Assembly (NCBI GenBank): GCA_017613475.1
Contig: JAGADT010000075.1
Location: 1 to 6,842 of the forward strand
Direction: 5' to 3'
DNA from: Desulfovibrionaceae bacterium
GTDB lineage: Bacteria; Desulfobacterota; Desulfovibrionia; Desulfovibrionales; Desulfovibrionaceae
Length of the DNA stretch: 6,842 nt
Shown: positions 1-4,974 of the stretch, in pieces
Numbering within the stretch: position 1 is the first letter of the stretch
Layout: the number at the start of each line of letters is the position of its first letter
The notes under the pieces: generated by a model
Seen by the model: the letters and a program-made list of their open reading frames with translations, nothing else
The model's database searches: none
What the model was told of the DNA's origin: nothing
Program-made: the position numbers and the translations under genes

Positions 1-135
1 GAAAAAGTCCGCGCCCTGCATGGCACGGACAAAATGCGCCGCAAAAACCTCTACCGGGCCCTGGAGCGCTGGCAGCTGGCCAAGACGCCGGGCTATGCCC
101 CTCAAGGGGAAGAGGAGCCGGGGGGCGGCCTTTAG
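1..135 (+). CDS. C-terminal end of an unidentified protein (5' truncated by window)
   Basis: Frame 1 is open from the window edge to a TAG at 133-135 and gives 44 residues rich in Arg, Lys and Glu, including KMRRKNLYRALERW and an acidic, Gly-rich tail (EEEPGGGL). The segment has the GC-rich codon use of the following genes, and the frame ends exactly where the convergent rdgB gene ends: the two stop codons overlap by two bases. That tight tail-to-tail packing supports a genuine gene end. I do not recognise the family from this short tail and assign no function. No terminator hairpin can be seen, because the downstream sequence is rdgB coding sequence. Confidence 0.6.
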   Translation, partial: EKVRALHGTDKMRRKNLYRALERWQLAKTPGYAPQGEEEPGGGL

Positions 136-767
136 CCGTTTGCCCTTTGCCAGAATTCCGGCCACAGGCGCATAAGCCCCTTTAATGCCAGGGACCTGTG
201 GCTCATGGCCATTTTTTCTTCGCGGCTGAGCTCCGCCACAGTCCGCCCCAGTTCCGGAATGTAAAAGACAGGGTCGTAGCCAAAGCCGTTGCTGCCCCGT
301 GGGGCGCTGAGCAGCCGCCCTTTCCAGGCACCTTCAGCGGTGACGGCCCAGCCATCCGGGCAGGCCGCGGCCATCACGCACATGAAGGAGCCGCCGCGCT
401 TTTCTTCCGGCACGTCCTTCAGGGCGGCCAGGAGCTTGCGGATGTTGCGCGCGTCTTTGGACTCACCGGGGAGCAGGGGCAGGTCGCTGCCGTAGCGGGC
501 GGAGTAGATGCCGGGCGCGCCGTCCAGCGCATCCACGCAGAGGCCGGAATCATCCGCCACGGCAGGCAGGCCTGTGGCCGCGGCAGTGGCGCGCGCCTTG
601 AGCAGGGCGTTTTCCGCAAAGGTCGCGCCGGTTTCTTCCACGGGAGGGAGCCCGGGAAAATCCGCAAGCCCCAGCACTTCAATGTTCAGGTGCCGCAGCG
701 GGGCGGCGAGTTCCGCGATTTTCCCCTTGTTGCCGGTGGCAAGCACCAGCCTGGACGTTGCGCTCAT
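132..767 (-). CDS. rdgB: XTP/dITP diphosphatase (non-canonical purine NTP pyrophosphatase, RdgB/HAM1 family)
   Basis: Cytosolic house-cleaning enzyme. The family hydrolyses dITP, XTP and ITP to the monophosphate plus pyrophosphate, keeping deaminated purines out of DNA and RNA. Numbering from the chosen start (211 residues, normal for the family): nucleotide-binding loop TGNKGK at 11-16, metal-binding ADDSGL at 71-76, GIYSARYG at 86-93, base-recognition PRGSNGFGYDP at 156-166, and SHR at 189-191. All key motifs are intact. The frame also allows an ATG at 779, but that one has no ribosome binding site. The ATG at 767 has GGAG six bases upstream and gives the family-typical N-terminus (MSATSRLVLATGN), so 767 is preferred. 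It is divergent from rimO across a 95-base gap and convergent with the partial gene at 1-135. Confidence 0.96.
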   Translation of the reverse strand: MSATSRLVLATGNKGKIAELAAPLRHLNIEVLGLADFPGLPPVEETGATFAENALLKARATAAATGLPAVADDSGLCVDALDGAPGIYSARYGSDLPLLPGESKDARNIRKLLAALKDVPEEKRGGSFMCVMAAACPDGWAVTAEGAWKGRLLSAPRGSNGFGYDPVFYIPELGRTVAELSREEKMAMSHRSLALKGLMRLWPEFWQRANG

Positions 768-862
768 GGCTGACTCCATTCTGTTTATTTTTTGCGGCGG
801 TAGTGCCGCCCTGCTATTTTGCAGAGTCCCCTGCTTAATGCAAGTGAGGAAAGGCGTAAAAC
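768..862. promoter_or_regulatory. Divergent rdgB/rimO intergenic region with small inverted repeats
   Basis: This gap must carry leader signals for both divergent genes. It contains two adjacent short inverted repeats: GGCGG-TAGTG-CCGCC (796-810) and CTGC-TATTTT-GCAG (811-824). The rimO ribosome binding site is the purine run GAGGAAAGG (846-854), eight bases before its ATG. I cannot find a convincing -35/-10 pair on either strand. The repeats may be an operator or leader hairpin, but they are short and could be chance in GC-rich DNA. Confidence 0.3.
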
Positions 863-2167
863 ATGCAGACAGTGCGTTGCTATTCGATAAGCCTGGGATG
901 CCCCAAGAACCGTGTGGATACGGAACGGCTGCTGGGCTCCCTGGGCGTGAAGATTGTGCCTGTGGAGGAGCCTGAAAGGGCGGAGCTCGTGGTCATCAAT
1001 ACCTGCGGCTTTATTGCCCCGGCCGTGCAGGAATCGGTGCGGGCCATCGTGCAGGCCATTGCTGACCTGGAGGGCCTCCCAAGGCGCCCCCTGCTTGCCG
1101 TGGCCGGCTGCCTTGTGGGCCGCTACGGGGTGGACGCCCTGGCCCCGGACCTGCCGGAGGTGGACCTGTGGCTGGATAACCGGGAGCTTGCCCGCTGGCC
1201 GGATCTGCTCAGGCAGGCTCTTAACCTTCAGGGCAAAGCGGTGGAGGGGCGGCTTTTGAGCACTTCGCCCTCGTTCTCCTGGCTGAAGATCGGCGATGGC
1301 TGCCGTCACGCCTGCACCTTCTGCACCATTCCCAGCATCCGCGGCGGGCTTGTTTCGCACACGGAGGACTTTTTGGAGGCGGAAGCCCGCGCGGCGCTCA
1401 GCGCCGGCGTCCGCGAGCTGGTGCTTGTGGCCCAGGATGTGACGGCCTGGGGCGCTGACCTGCCGGGCTCGCCCGATCTGCGTGTGCTGCTGGACAGGCT
1501 CCTGCCCCTGCCCGGCCTCGCCCGCCTGCGCCTTTTGTATTTGTACCCGACAGGGCTTAAGCCGGAGCTCATGCGCTACCTGCGCGAGGCCGGCGAGCCT
1601 TTTGTGCCGTATTTTGACGTGCCGCTGCAGCACGCGGCGGCAGGGGTCCTTTCGCGCATGGGGCGGCCCTTTGCCCGCAACCCGCGCGAGGCGGTTGAGC
1701 GCATCCGCAGCGTCTTCCCCGAGGCTGCTCTGCGCACCTCGCTGATTGTTGGCTTCCCGGGTGAGAGCGAGCAGGATTTTGTCGAGCTCGTGCGCTTTGT
1801 TGAGGAAACGCGCTTTGCGCACCTGGGCGTTTTTGCCTACCAGGCGGAGGAGGGCACGCCCGCGGCCGCCATGCCCGATCAGGTCCCGGACGACGTGAAG
1901 GAAGAGCGGCGCAGGGCGCTTATGGAAGTGCAGCGCGGCATCAGCGAGGAATGGCTCAGCACCTTCCAGGGCGAGAGGATGAGCGTGCTGGTGGATGCCC
2001 CGCATCCGGAATGGCCGGGCCTGCACACCGGGCGGACCTGGTTCCAGGCCCCGGAGATCGATGGGCTGACCTACATCAGCGGCCCAGATGTGAAGCCAGG
2101 CGCCCTGGTTGAGGCGGATATTGTGGAATCCAGGGAATACGACCTGGTTGCCCTGCAGGGGGATTGA
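863..2167 (+). CDS. rimO: Ribosomal protein uS12 (S12) methylthiotransferase RimO, radical SAM
   Basis: RimO adds a methylthio group to the conserved Asp of ribosomal protein S12, using two Fe-S clusters and S-adenosylmethionine. Three parts are visible. The N-terminal UPF0004/MTTase domain has its cluster cysteines at C13 (SLGCPKN), C48 (NTCGF) and C83 (AGCLVGRYG). The radical SAM domain carries C147-x3-C151-x2-C154 (GDGCRHACTFC) followed by IPSIRG. A C-terminal TRAM domain spans about 370-434. Length is 434 residues against about 440 for the E. coli enzyme. The SLGCPKNRVD and CTFCTIPSIRG signatures favour RimO over the tRNA enzyme MiaB. The start is supported by GAGGAAAGG ending eight bases upstream. 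It appears monocistronic, divergent from rdgB. Confidence 0.96.
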   Translation: MQTVRCYSISLGCPKNRVDTERLLGSLGVKIVPVEEPERAELVVINTCGFIAPAVQESVRAIVQAIADLEGLPRRPLLAVAGCLVGRYGVDALAPDLPEVDLWLDNRELARWPDLLRQALNLQGKAVEGRLLSTSPSFSWLKIGDGCRHACTFCTIPSIRGGLVSHTEDFLEAEARAALSAGVRELVLVAQDVTAWGADLPGSPDLRVLLDRLLPLPGLARLRLLYLYPTGLKPELMRYLREAGEPFVPYFDVPLQHAAAGVLSRMGRPFARNPREAVERIRSVFPEAALRTSLIVGFPGESEQDFVELVRFVEETRFAHLGVFAYQAEEGTPAAAMPDQVPDDVKEERRRALMEVQRGISEEWLSTFQGERMSVLVDAPHPEWPGLHTGRTWFQAPEIDGLTYISGPDVKPGALVEADIVESREYDLVALQGD

Positions 2168-2186
2168 GCCGGCGGAGCGGATTCCT

Positions 2187-2227
2187 GCGCATGCAATAGG
2201 CTAGCCCCGCGGATCGTGCGCGCTTTT
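2187..2227 (+). terminator. Weak candidate terminator after rimO
   Basis: GCGCATG (2187-2193) can pair with CGTGCGC (2215-2221), one pair being G-U, enclosing a loop that itself holds the palindrome GGCTAGCC (2199-2206). It is followed by GCTTTTC. The stem is GC-rich but the U tract is only four long and the loop is large, so this is a guess based on position between rimO and the next gene. Confidence 0.3.
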
Positions 2228-2274
2228 CAGCCTCAGGCATTCATTCACGCATCACCTTCATGGACTTAGGCCTT

Positions 2275-2907
2275 ATGAAACAATCCTCAGGCCCCCATCC
2301 GGGCATTGCTGAAAAAAACGGCGTGTACCAGTGGCAATACGACCTCAGCCTGTTTAAGGACCTTTCCATTTTCTGGCTCATCCTGAAGATTTTTTTCTTC
2401 ATCTCCATGGGGATCGGCCTTTTCATGTTCGTCCTGACCTTGTTTGAGGGCCTGCCCAGCCGGGACGAGTTGCCTTTTCTGCTGCTCTTTCCTCTTGGGC
2501 TCTTTGGCCTGATGGCCGCGCTGCTGGTTTTAGGCTATCTTGTGTACGCGCTCATCATGGGCGGGCATTACAGCATGGCCTTTGCCATGGACGGGCAAAA
2601 AATCACGCACAGCCAGCTTGCCAGCCAGTTTAAGCGCTACCAGAAAGCGGCCTCGGCCCTGACGGTCCTTGCCGCCTTAAGCAAAAACCCAACGGCGGCG
2701 GGCATAGGCTTAAGCACCGGCTCCCGGCAGAGCATGACCTCCCATTTTAAGGACGTGAAGGCGATTGAGGCGGAACCGAAAAAAGACCTTATCCACCTCA
2801 CGGCCGGCGCATCCCACAACAGGATTTACGTCCCTGCCGAAAGCTACGCTTTTGTTCTGGAATACGTAAGGGAACACTGCGCCAAAGCCGCGTTCAGCCA
2901 GCGCTGA
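2275..2907 (+). CDS. Two-helix membrane protein with a C-terminal PH-like cytosolic domain, function unknown
   Basis: Not a gene I can name. From the ATG at 2275 it is 210 residues: a short N-terminal tail, two strongly hydrophobic segments at about 31-57 and 67-94 joined by a loop (EGLPSRDEL), then a soluble C-terminal domain of about 115 residues. That domain starts with a strand-like HYSMAFAMDG, has a Ser/Gly-rich middle (GIGLSTGSRQSMTSHF), and ends with strand-rich KDLIHLTAG, then NRIYVPAES and a final helix. This order resembles small bacterial membrane proteins with a PH-like domain; that is inference from pattern only. The frame also offers an ATG at 2260, but neither start has a good ribosome binding site (TAGG lies four bases before 2275, nothing before 2260). 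GC content and codon use match rimO, but it is probably transcribed separately. Confidence 0.8.
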   Translation: MKQSSGPHPGIAEKNGVYQWQYDLSLFKDLSIFWLILKIFFFISMGIGLFMFVLTLFEGLPSRDELPFLLLFPLGLFGLMAALLVLGYLVYALIMGGHYSMAFAMDGQKITHSQLASQFKRYQKAASALTVLAALSKNPTAAGIGLSTGSRQSMTSHFKDVKAIEAEPKKDLIHLTAGASHNRIYVPAESYAFVLEYVREHCAKAAFSQR

Positions 2908-2938
2908 AGGGGAGCCGCCCCCCGCGGCGCTGCTTTCC
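2899..2938 (+). terminator. Possible weak terminator after the membrane protein gene
   Basis: Two alternative GC-rich stems overlap the stop codon: CAGCGC (2899-2904) with GCGCTG (2927-2932), or GCCGC (2914-2918) with GCGGC (2924-2928). They are followed by CTTTCC. There is no proper U tract, so termination here is uncertain. Confidence 0.25.
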
Positions 2939-2952
2939 TGCCGCTGAAGCCC

Positions 2953-3001
2953 TTGACAGAAAGGCAATTATGCACCATCGTTTAAGTAACCTACAAAGGA
3001 G
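2953..3001 (+). promoter_or_regulatory. Candidate promoter and ribosome binding site of the Arg-rich exported protein
   Basis: A perfect sigma-70 -35 hexamer TTGACA lies at 2953-2958. At a 17-base spacing the -10 position (2976-2981) reads CATCGT, only three of six matches, so the -10 is weak or the spacing is unusual. The strong ribosome binding site AAAGGAG (2995-3001) ends eight bases before the ATG at 3010. An earlier ATG at 3005 would give only Met-Leu-stop and lies too close to the ribosome binding site. Confidence 0.45.
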
Positions 3002-3009
3002 TTCATGTT

Positions 3010-3288
3010 ATGAATCGACGCAGGTTCTTAGGTGTTTTGGCCGCCTGTGTGTTCGGCACGGGCTTACTTGCAGCAACAGCGGAAGCAGCCCCCTATGGCT
3101 ACGCAAGAAGGGGCTATGAGTATGATCGGCGCCGCCGCGCAGAATTGGAGCGCAGGCGCGAATTGGAGCGTCGCCGCGAATGGGAGCGTAGGCGCCGTTT
3201 GGAAGAAGAAAGACGCCGCCGCCTGGAATGGGAACGCAGGCGCCGCCGCGAAGCCGCCCGCAGATATTACGGCCGCCGGTACTATTAA
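3010..3288 (+). CDS. Tat-type exported, extremely Arg/Glu-rich small repeat protein
   Basis: A 92-residue protein that I cannot place in a named family. Residues 1-26 form a twin-arginine-like signal: N-RRRFLG at 2-8 fits the RR-x-F-L pattern, followed by a hydrophobic stretch and AEA at 24-26 as a likely signal peptidase site before A27. The mature 66 residues contain about 29 Arg with regularly spaced Glu, in blocks of the type (A)ELERRR, ELERRR, EWERRRR, LEEERRRR, LEWERRRRR, framed by Tyr-rich ends (PYGYARRGYEY and RRYYGRRYY). The alternating charge predicts one long salt-bridged helix. The gene has a strong ribosome binding site, a consensus -35 box and its own strong terminator, so it is probably an independent, well-expressed unit. 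A periplasmic role binding anionic polymers (LPS, nucleic acid) is conceivable but unproven. Confidence 0.8.
   Translation: MNRRRFLGVLAACVFGTGLLAATAEAAPYGYARRGYEYDRRRRAELERRRELERRREWERRRRLEEERRRRLEWERRRRREAARRYYGRRYY
3142..3195 (+). repeat. Three tandem 18-base units in the Arg-rich gene
   Basis: Units at 3142-3159, 3160-3177 and 3178-3195 follow the pattern GAATTGGAGCGcaGGCGC, with a few changes each (the third reads GAATGGGAGCGTAGGCGC). They encode ELERRR, ELERRR and EWERRR. Further diverged copies follow to about 3260. The copies differ mainly at synonymous or conservative positions, which suggests an old in-frame expansion kept under selection for the charge pattern. Confidence 0.8.
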
Positions 3289-3314
3289 GCCGGAAAAATT
3301 CGTAAACAAACAGC

Positions 3315-3349
3315 AAGGCCATCCAGAAATGGATGGCCTTTTCGTTTGG
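3315..3349 (+). terminator. Strong intrinsic terminator of the Arg-rich gene
   Basis: A perfect 10-base stem AAGGCCATCC (3315-3324) / GGATGGCCTT (3331-3340) with a six-base loop AGAAAT is followed by TTTTCGTTT. It lies 26 bases after the stop codon. The minus strand also forms the hairpin but with a poorer T run (GCTGTTTGTTT), so it may partly stop the leftward antitoxin transcript too. Confidence 0.9.
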
Positions 3350-3376
3350 CCCGGTACGGGAGGAAATCCGGAGATA

Positions 3377-3397
3377 TTATTCCGTGTATCGTTTCAT
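3377..3397 (-). pseudogene. Six-codon stub of a lost toxin start (MKRYTE-stop)
   Basis: The stop codon of the 42-residue antitoxin-like gene sits in the sequence ATGA, the classic four-base translational overlap of TA operons. The overlapping ATG reads Met-Lys-Arg-Tyr-Thr-Glu and then hits TAA. RelE/ParE-family toxins commonly begin with MK(R)YT, so this looks like the residue of a deleted toxin gene. The stub is too short for proof and the reading could be coincidental. Confidence 0.4.
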
Positions 3398-3522
3398 TGC
3401 CGATGAGTCCTGCGGAAATCGGCAAAAGCCGCAGCGGCATCCTGAACACGCCCTGCAAGCATGTCATCATAACCGGCTTTCAATTTGTCATGGATTTCCT
3501 TTAAGGTCAGCGTTTTCTCCAT
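3394..3522 (-). CDS. Short orphan antitoxin-like protein (toxin-binding tail type)
   Basis: A 42-residue protein: METK-like start (MEKTLTLKEIHDKLKAGYDD) then MLAGRVQDAAAAFADFRRTHRQ. The pattern of an amphipathic helix, AGRV, then a second helix with AAFADFR resembles the C-terminal toxin-wrapping tail of RelB/ParD/DinJ-type antitoxins (inference; exact family not assigned). An N-terminal DNA-binding domain is absent. It is very probably expressed: its ribosome binding site GAGGTGAT is one of the best in the window, starting eleven bases before the ATG, and an inverted-repeat operator-like site lies just upstream. The cognate toxin is missing; only a stub starting in an ATGA overlap remains before the terminator hairpin. 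It may be a true orphan or a degraded module. Confidence 0.7.
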   Translation of the reverse strand: MEKTLTLKEIHDKLKAGYDDMLAGRVQDAAAAFADFRRTHRQ

Positions 3523-3534
3523 AGAATCACCTCA

Positions 3535-3575
3535 CTGGATAATAGTAACGTATATTGCGTTACAAAACAAAATGT
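3535..3575 (-). promoter_or_regulatory. Promoter/operator of the 42-residue antitoxin-like gene
   Basis: GTAACG (3545-3550) and CGTTAC (3558-3563) form a perfect 6-base inverted repeat around a 7-base AT-rich spacer. Read on the minus strand, a -10-like TATTAT follows the repeat, and TTTTGT lies 17 bases before it. The repeat therefore sits between the -35 and -10 elements, the usual place for autorepression in TA operons. Hexamer matches are moderate; the palindrome is the stronger evidence. Confidence 0.5.
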
Positions 3576-3627
3576 TGGCTTTTGACCGCGGCAGAGCTGC
3601 CAGCCTCCATCAATGTTCGTTCATTCC

Positions 3628-3656
3628 TTGACTATGGCATGACCTGTGGATAGGAC
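3628..3656 (+). promoter_or_regulatory. Candidate promoter of the secreted four-cysteine protein
   Basis: TTGACT (3628-3633, five of six to the -35 consensus) and TAGGAC (3651-3656, three of six) are separated by 17 bases. They lie about 80 bases before the start codon at 3735. The rest of 3523-3734 shows no other gene that I can support. Confidence 0.4.
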
Positions 3657-3734
3657 GTTTTTAGATGAGAAAGCCGAGATATGGAGCGCAATCCTGCGTT
3701 CCGCATAGTGTTTTTCCAAAGCAAGGAGAATGCA

Positions 3735-4316
3735 ATGAAGAAAATGCTGGCTTCCCTGTGCATGATTGCCCTTGCCATCCTTTCAGTCCCGCAGGCCGCT
3801 CCGGCGGCTGGCGAAGGTCTTTCCGAGGATTGGCTTCCGCAGCTTCTCAACGACGGATCGCCCTACGACAAGGACGCCAGGGCATTCCGCACCGAATCTC
3901 TGAAAGCCGCCGCCAGGAATCCGACCCCGCTGGAGGGCTGCTGGGCTGTAGACAAGGAGGAGCTGCGTGTTGACGGCGCAGCCATCCGCACATTCGAGGC
4001 AAAGGGCGAAGCGTTCTATTTATCCCTGGGAGAGCCTGAGACTACGTTTCCAACGGCCCCCTGCGTCTTTACATCGCGCCCCTCCGGCACCAAAGGCACA
4101 CTTGAGGGACGATGCTTCTTCGGCGGAAGATGGACCGCGGAAGACGATGTTGCCGAAATGCCTGAAGATCCGGCGGCGCGTCTCGCCTGGATTATCAATG
4201 TAGAGGCACAGTGGCGCATTGACGGCAACAAACTTCTTGTCCGCTGGATGGACGACGGAGAGGTCACGGGTGAGGATATCTACACCCGAAATGCCTGTGT
4301 CCGGCGCACGAAGTAG
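3735..4316 (+). CDS. Secreted protein of unknown function with four conserved-looking cysteines
   Basis: A 193-residue protein. The start at 3735 is chosen because AAGGAG lies six bases upstream and it yields a classic Sec signal peptide: MKKM, a hydrophobic core to about residue 17, and Ala-rich sites near PQAAPAAG (20-27). The in-frame ATG at 3681 would bury this signal and has no ribosome binding site. The mature part has an acidic helix region (GLSEDWLPQLLNDGSPYDKD), then a strand-rich core with cysteines in LEGCWAV, TAPCVF, EGRCFFGG and RNACVRR. Four cysteines suggest two disulfides in the periplasm. The LEGCW ... WRIDGNKLLVRW order suggests a lipocalin-like or beta-barrel fold, which is inference. 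There is no lipobox. No family recognised. It stands alone between convergent antitoxin genes. Confidence 0.8.
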   Translation: MKKMLASLCMIALAILSVPQAAPAAGEGLSEDWLPQLLNDGSPYDKDARAFRTESLKAAARNPTPLEGCWAVDKEELRVDGAAIRTFEAKGEAFYLSLGEPETTFPTAPCVFTSRPSGTKGTLEGRCFFGGRWTAEDDVAEMPEDPAARLAWIINVEAQWRIDGNKLLVRWMDDGEVTGEDIYTRNACVRRTK

Positions 4317-4336
4317 CATGGTCTTCTTTCCGGCGC

Positions 4337-4357
4337 GCCCGCTTTTTTTCAGCGGGC
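4337..4357 (+). terminator. GC-rich hairpin with T-rich loop after the secreted protein gene
   Basis: GCCCGCT (4337-4343) pairs with AGCGGGC (4351-4357) around the loop TTTTTTC, about 20 bases after the stop codon. There is no U tract behind it, so it is not a standard intrinsic terminator in either direction. An overlapping alternative stem is GGGCA (4354-4358) with TGCCC (4365-4369). Its left part also contains the stop codon of the truncated PIN toxin on the other strand. Confidence 0.3.
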
Positions 4358-4471
4358 ACGGGAATGCCCTGGCCGCATGCAGGGGAGTAAGAGGAGGCGC
4401 CCTTTTTCAGAGATTTTTTCCGGTGAAGCGGCAGCCCACAGCAGGATATGCGTATCAAGAAGGAGTTTCAT
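4349..4471 (-). pseudogene. Truncated PIN-domain (VapC-type) toxin, N-terminal fragment only
   Basis: The ATG at 4471 overlaps the stop of the Phd antitoxin as ATGA, the standard coupling in TA operons. The 40-codon frame starts MKLLLDTHILLWAAASPEKI, then SEKGRLLL, which is the unmistakable beginning of a PIN-domain ribonuclease of the VapC type (LLLDTH with the first metal-binding Asp at residue 6). After about residue 28 the sequence becomes unrelated (CMRPGHSRAR) and ends at TGA (4349-4351). Normal VapC proteins have about 125-140 residues with further acidic residues, so this fragment lacks most of the active site and must be inactive. The break falls near 4385. The fragment was too short to stand out as a gene and explains why the antitoxin appears alone. 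Confidence 0.8.
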
Positions 4472-4713
4472 GCCTGCCCCTCAAAAAGCTCCACGATAGC
4501 CTCTGAAGCCATGCTGTCGAAGTCATCCGGGACAGAAATGTGCCCCTTGAGAAAGCCGGTCCGCGCTTTCGGCCTGCTTTCTTCCGCCTTGAGGGGAGTT
4601 ATTTGGGCAACAGGTCTGCCAGCCTTGGCAATGATAAAGGATTCTCCCCTTTCCACCCGCGCGAGGATGCCGGAGAGGTCCGTTTGGGCTTCATGAATGT
4701 CGAGGGTTTCCAT
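4468..4713 (-). CDS. Phd/YefM family antitoxin (complete, toxin partner broken)
   Basis: An 81-residue antitoxin. Residues 1-42 show the Phd/YefM fold signature (MxxLDIHEAQTDLSGILARV, then ERGESFIIAKAGRPVAQITPL) that forms the dimeric DNA-binding domain. Residues 50-81 (ARTGFLKGHISVPDDFDSMA, then SEAIVELFEGQA) match the tail typical of Phd antitoxins paired with PIN-domain VapC toxins, where DDFD and the last helix wrap the toxin. The ribosome binding site AGGA lies nine bases before the ATG. The downstream partner starts by ATGA overlap but is truncated to a 40-codon fragment, so the antitoxin should no longer neutralise a local toxin. It may persist as a repressor, as an anti-addiction factor against related toxins elsewhere, or simply as a relic. 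Confidence 0.92.
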   Translation of the reverse strand: METLDIHEAQTDLSGILARVERGESFIIAKAGRPVAQITPLKAEESRPKARTGFLKGHISVPDDFDSMASEAIVELFEGQA

Positions 4714-4737
4714 CGTTCCATCCTGTGGGCAAGATCA

Positions 4738-4801
4738 TTGCGTTTCGCGGGTGATGTGGGTATTGTCCCGCACGTGGGCACGTTCTCCGAAAGGAGGATA
4801 T
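4738..4801 (+). promoter_or_regulatory. Promoter and ribosome binding site of the 27-residue peptide; possible Phd operator
   Basis: TTGCGT (4738-4743) and TATTGT (4761-4766) are 17 bases apart, a plausible sigma-70 pair (three and four of six matches). An imperfect inverted repeat TGTGGG (4755-4760) / CCCGCA (4767-4772) brackets the -10 box. Because Phd is divergent from here, this could be an operator acting on both genes. The ribosome binding site is AAAGGAGG (4790-4797), an extended match to the 16S rRNA tail, followed by ATATACCC and ATG. Confidence 0.45.
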
Positions 4802-4805
4802 ACCC

Positions 4806-4889
4806 ATGAAGCACTTTCTACGCGATGTGCTCGCCGCGTTTGTGGCGGGCATCCTGGTGGCGCTTGTGGTTCGTTTCCTGAACCTCTAA
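4806..4889 (+). CDS. 27-residue hydrophobic peptide, candidate Ldr/Fst-like membrane toxin
   Basis: The peptide MKHFLRDVLAAFVAGILVAL, then VVRFLNL, has a basic N-terminus, one membrane helix (about 8-22) and a short basic/polar end. The ribosome binding site AAAGGAGG at ideal distance is the best in the window, which argues strongly that this tiny frame is translated. The arrangement [basic]-D-V/L-x-A-A-x-x-A-G-I-x-x-A-x-x-V resembles Ldr toxins of enterobacteria (DLAAPILAGIITAAIV) and more loosely Fst, so a type I toxin is possible. That is inference, since short hydrophobic peptides look alike. No antisense RNA promoter could be identified. The neighbours are a Phd antitoxin on the other strand and a very long inverted repeat starting two bases after the stop codon. 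It could instead be a small membrane subunit or regulator. Confidence 0.65.
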   Translation: MKHFLRDVLAAFVAGILVALVVRFLNL

Positions 4890-4891
4890 AA

Positions 4892-4943
4892 CGCAAGTTG
4901 CCCCGGTAGGAAGTGCATTTCCTACCGGGGCGCAAAACTTGCG
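4892..4943. repeat. Long inverted repeat behind the small peptide gene (hairpin, possible leftward terminator)
   Basis: CGCAAGTT plus GCCCCGGTAGGAA (4892-4912) pairs with TTCCTACCGGGGC (4919-4931) and, after a four-base bulge GCAA, AACTTGCG (4936-4943). That is 21 paired bases without mismatch around a six-base loop. On the plus strand nothing U-rich follows, so it may protect the mRNA 3' end. On the minus strand the hairpin is followed by TTTT, so it could end leftward transcripts just before the peptide gene. Both arms are exact, suggesting selection or recent origin. Confidence 0.85.
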
Positions 4944-4974
4944 ATCACGTCAATCGCGGGGAACGTGCCCCATT

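Noticed and set aside
198..773. A 191-codon plus-strand frame opposite rdgB
   Set aside because: Shadow frame in high-GC DNA with implausible composition; rdgB on the other strand is certain.
785..2026. A 413-codon open frame on the minus strand opposite rimO
   Set aside because: It is the GC-rich shadow of rimO: low-complexity His/Arg/Gln/Ala composition, no family motifs, no ribosome binding site, while rimO has every diagnostic motif.
2953..2981. Sigma-54 promoter before the Arg-rich gene
   Set aside because: GG and GC elements are seven bases apart rather than ten; the TTGACA box fits sigma-70 better.
4020..4319. A 99-codon minus-strand frame opposite the secreted protein gene
   Set aside because: The plus-strand gene has a signal peptide and strong ribosome binding site; the opposite frame has neither and looks like a shadow.
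4264..4458. A 64-codon minus-strand frame overlapping the toxin remnant
   Set aside because: Different frame from the recognisable PIN sequence that begins in the ATGA overlap; no start signals or motifs.
4892..4943. Integron attC site
   Set aside because: It is a long imperfect hairpin, but the ends do not fit the RYYYAAC / GTTRRRY core sites, the arms pair almost perfectly, and no integrase or cassette array is visible.
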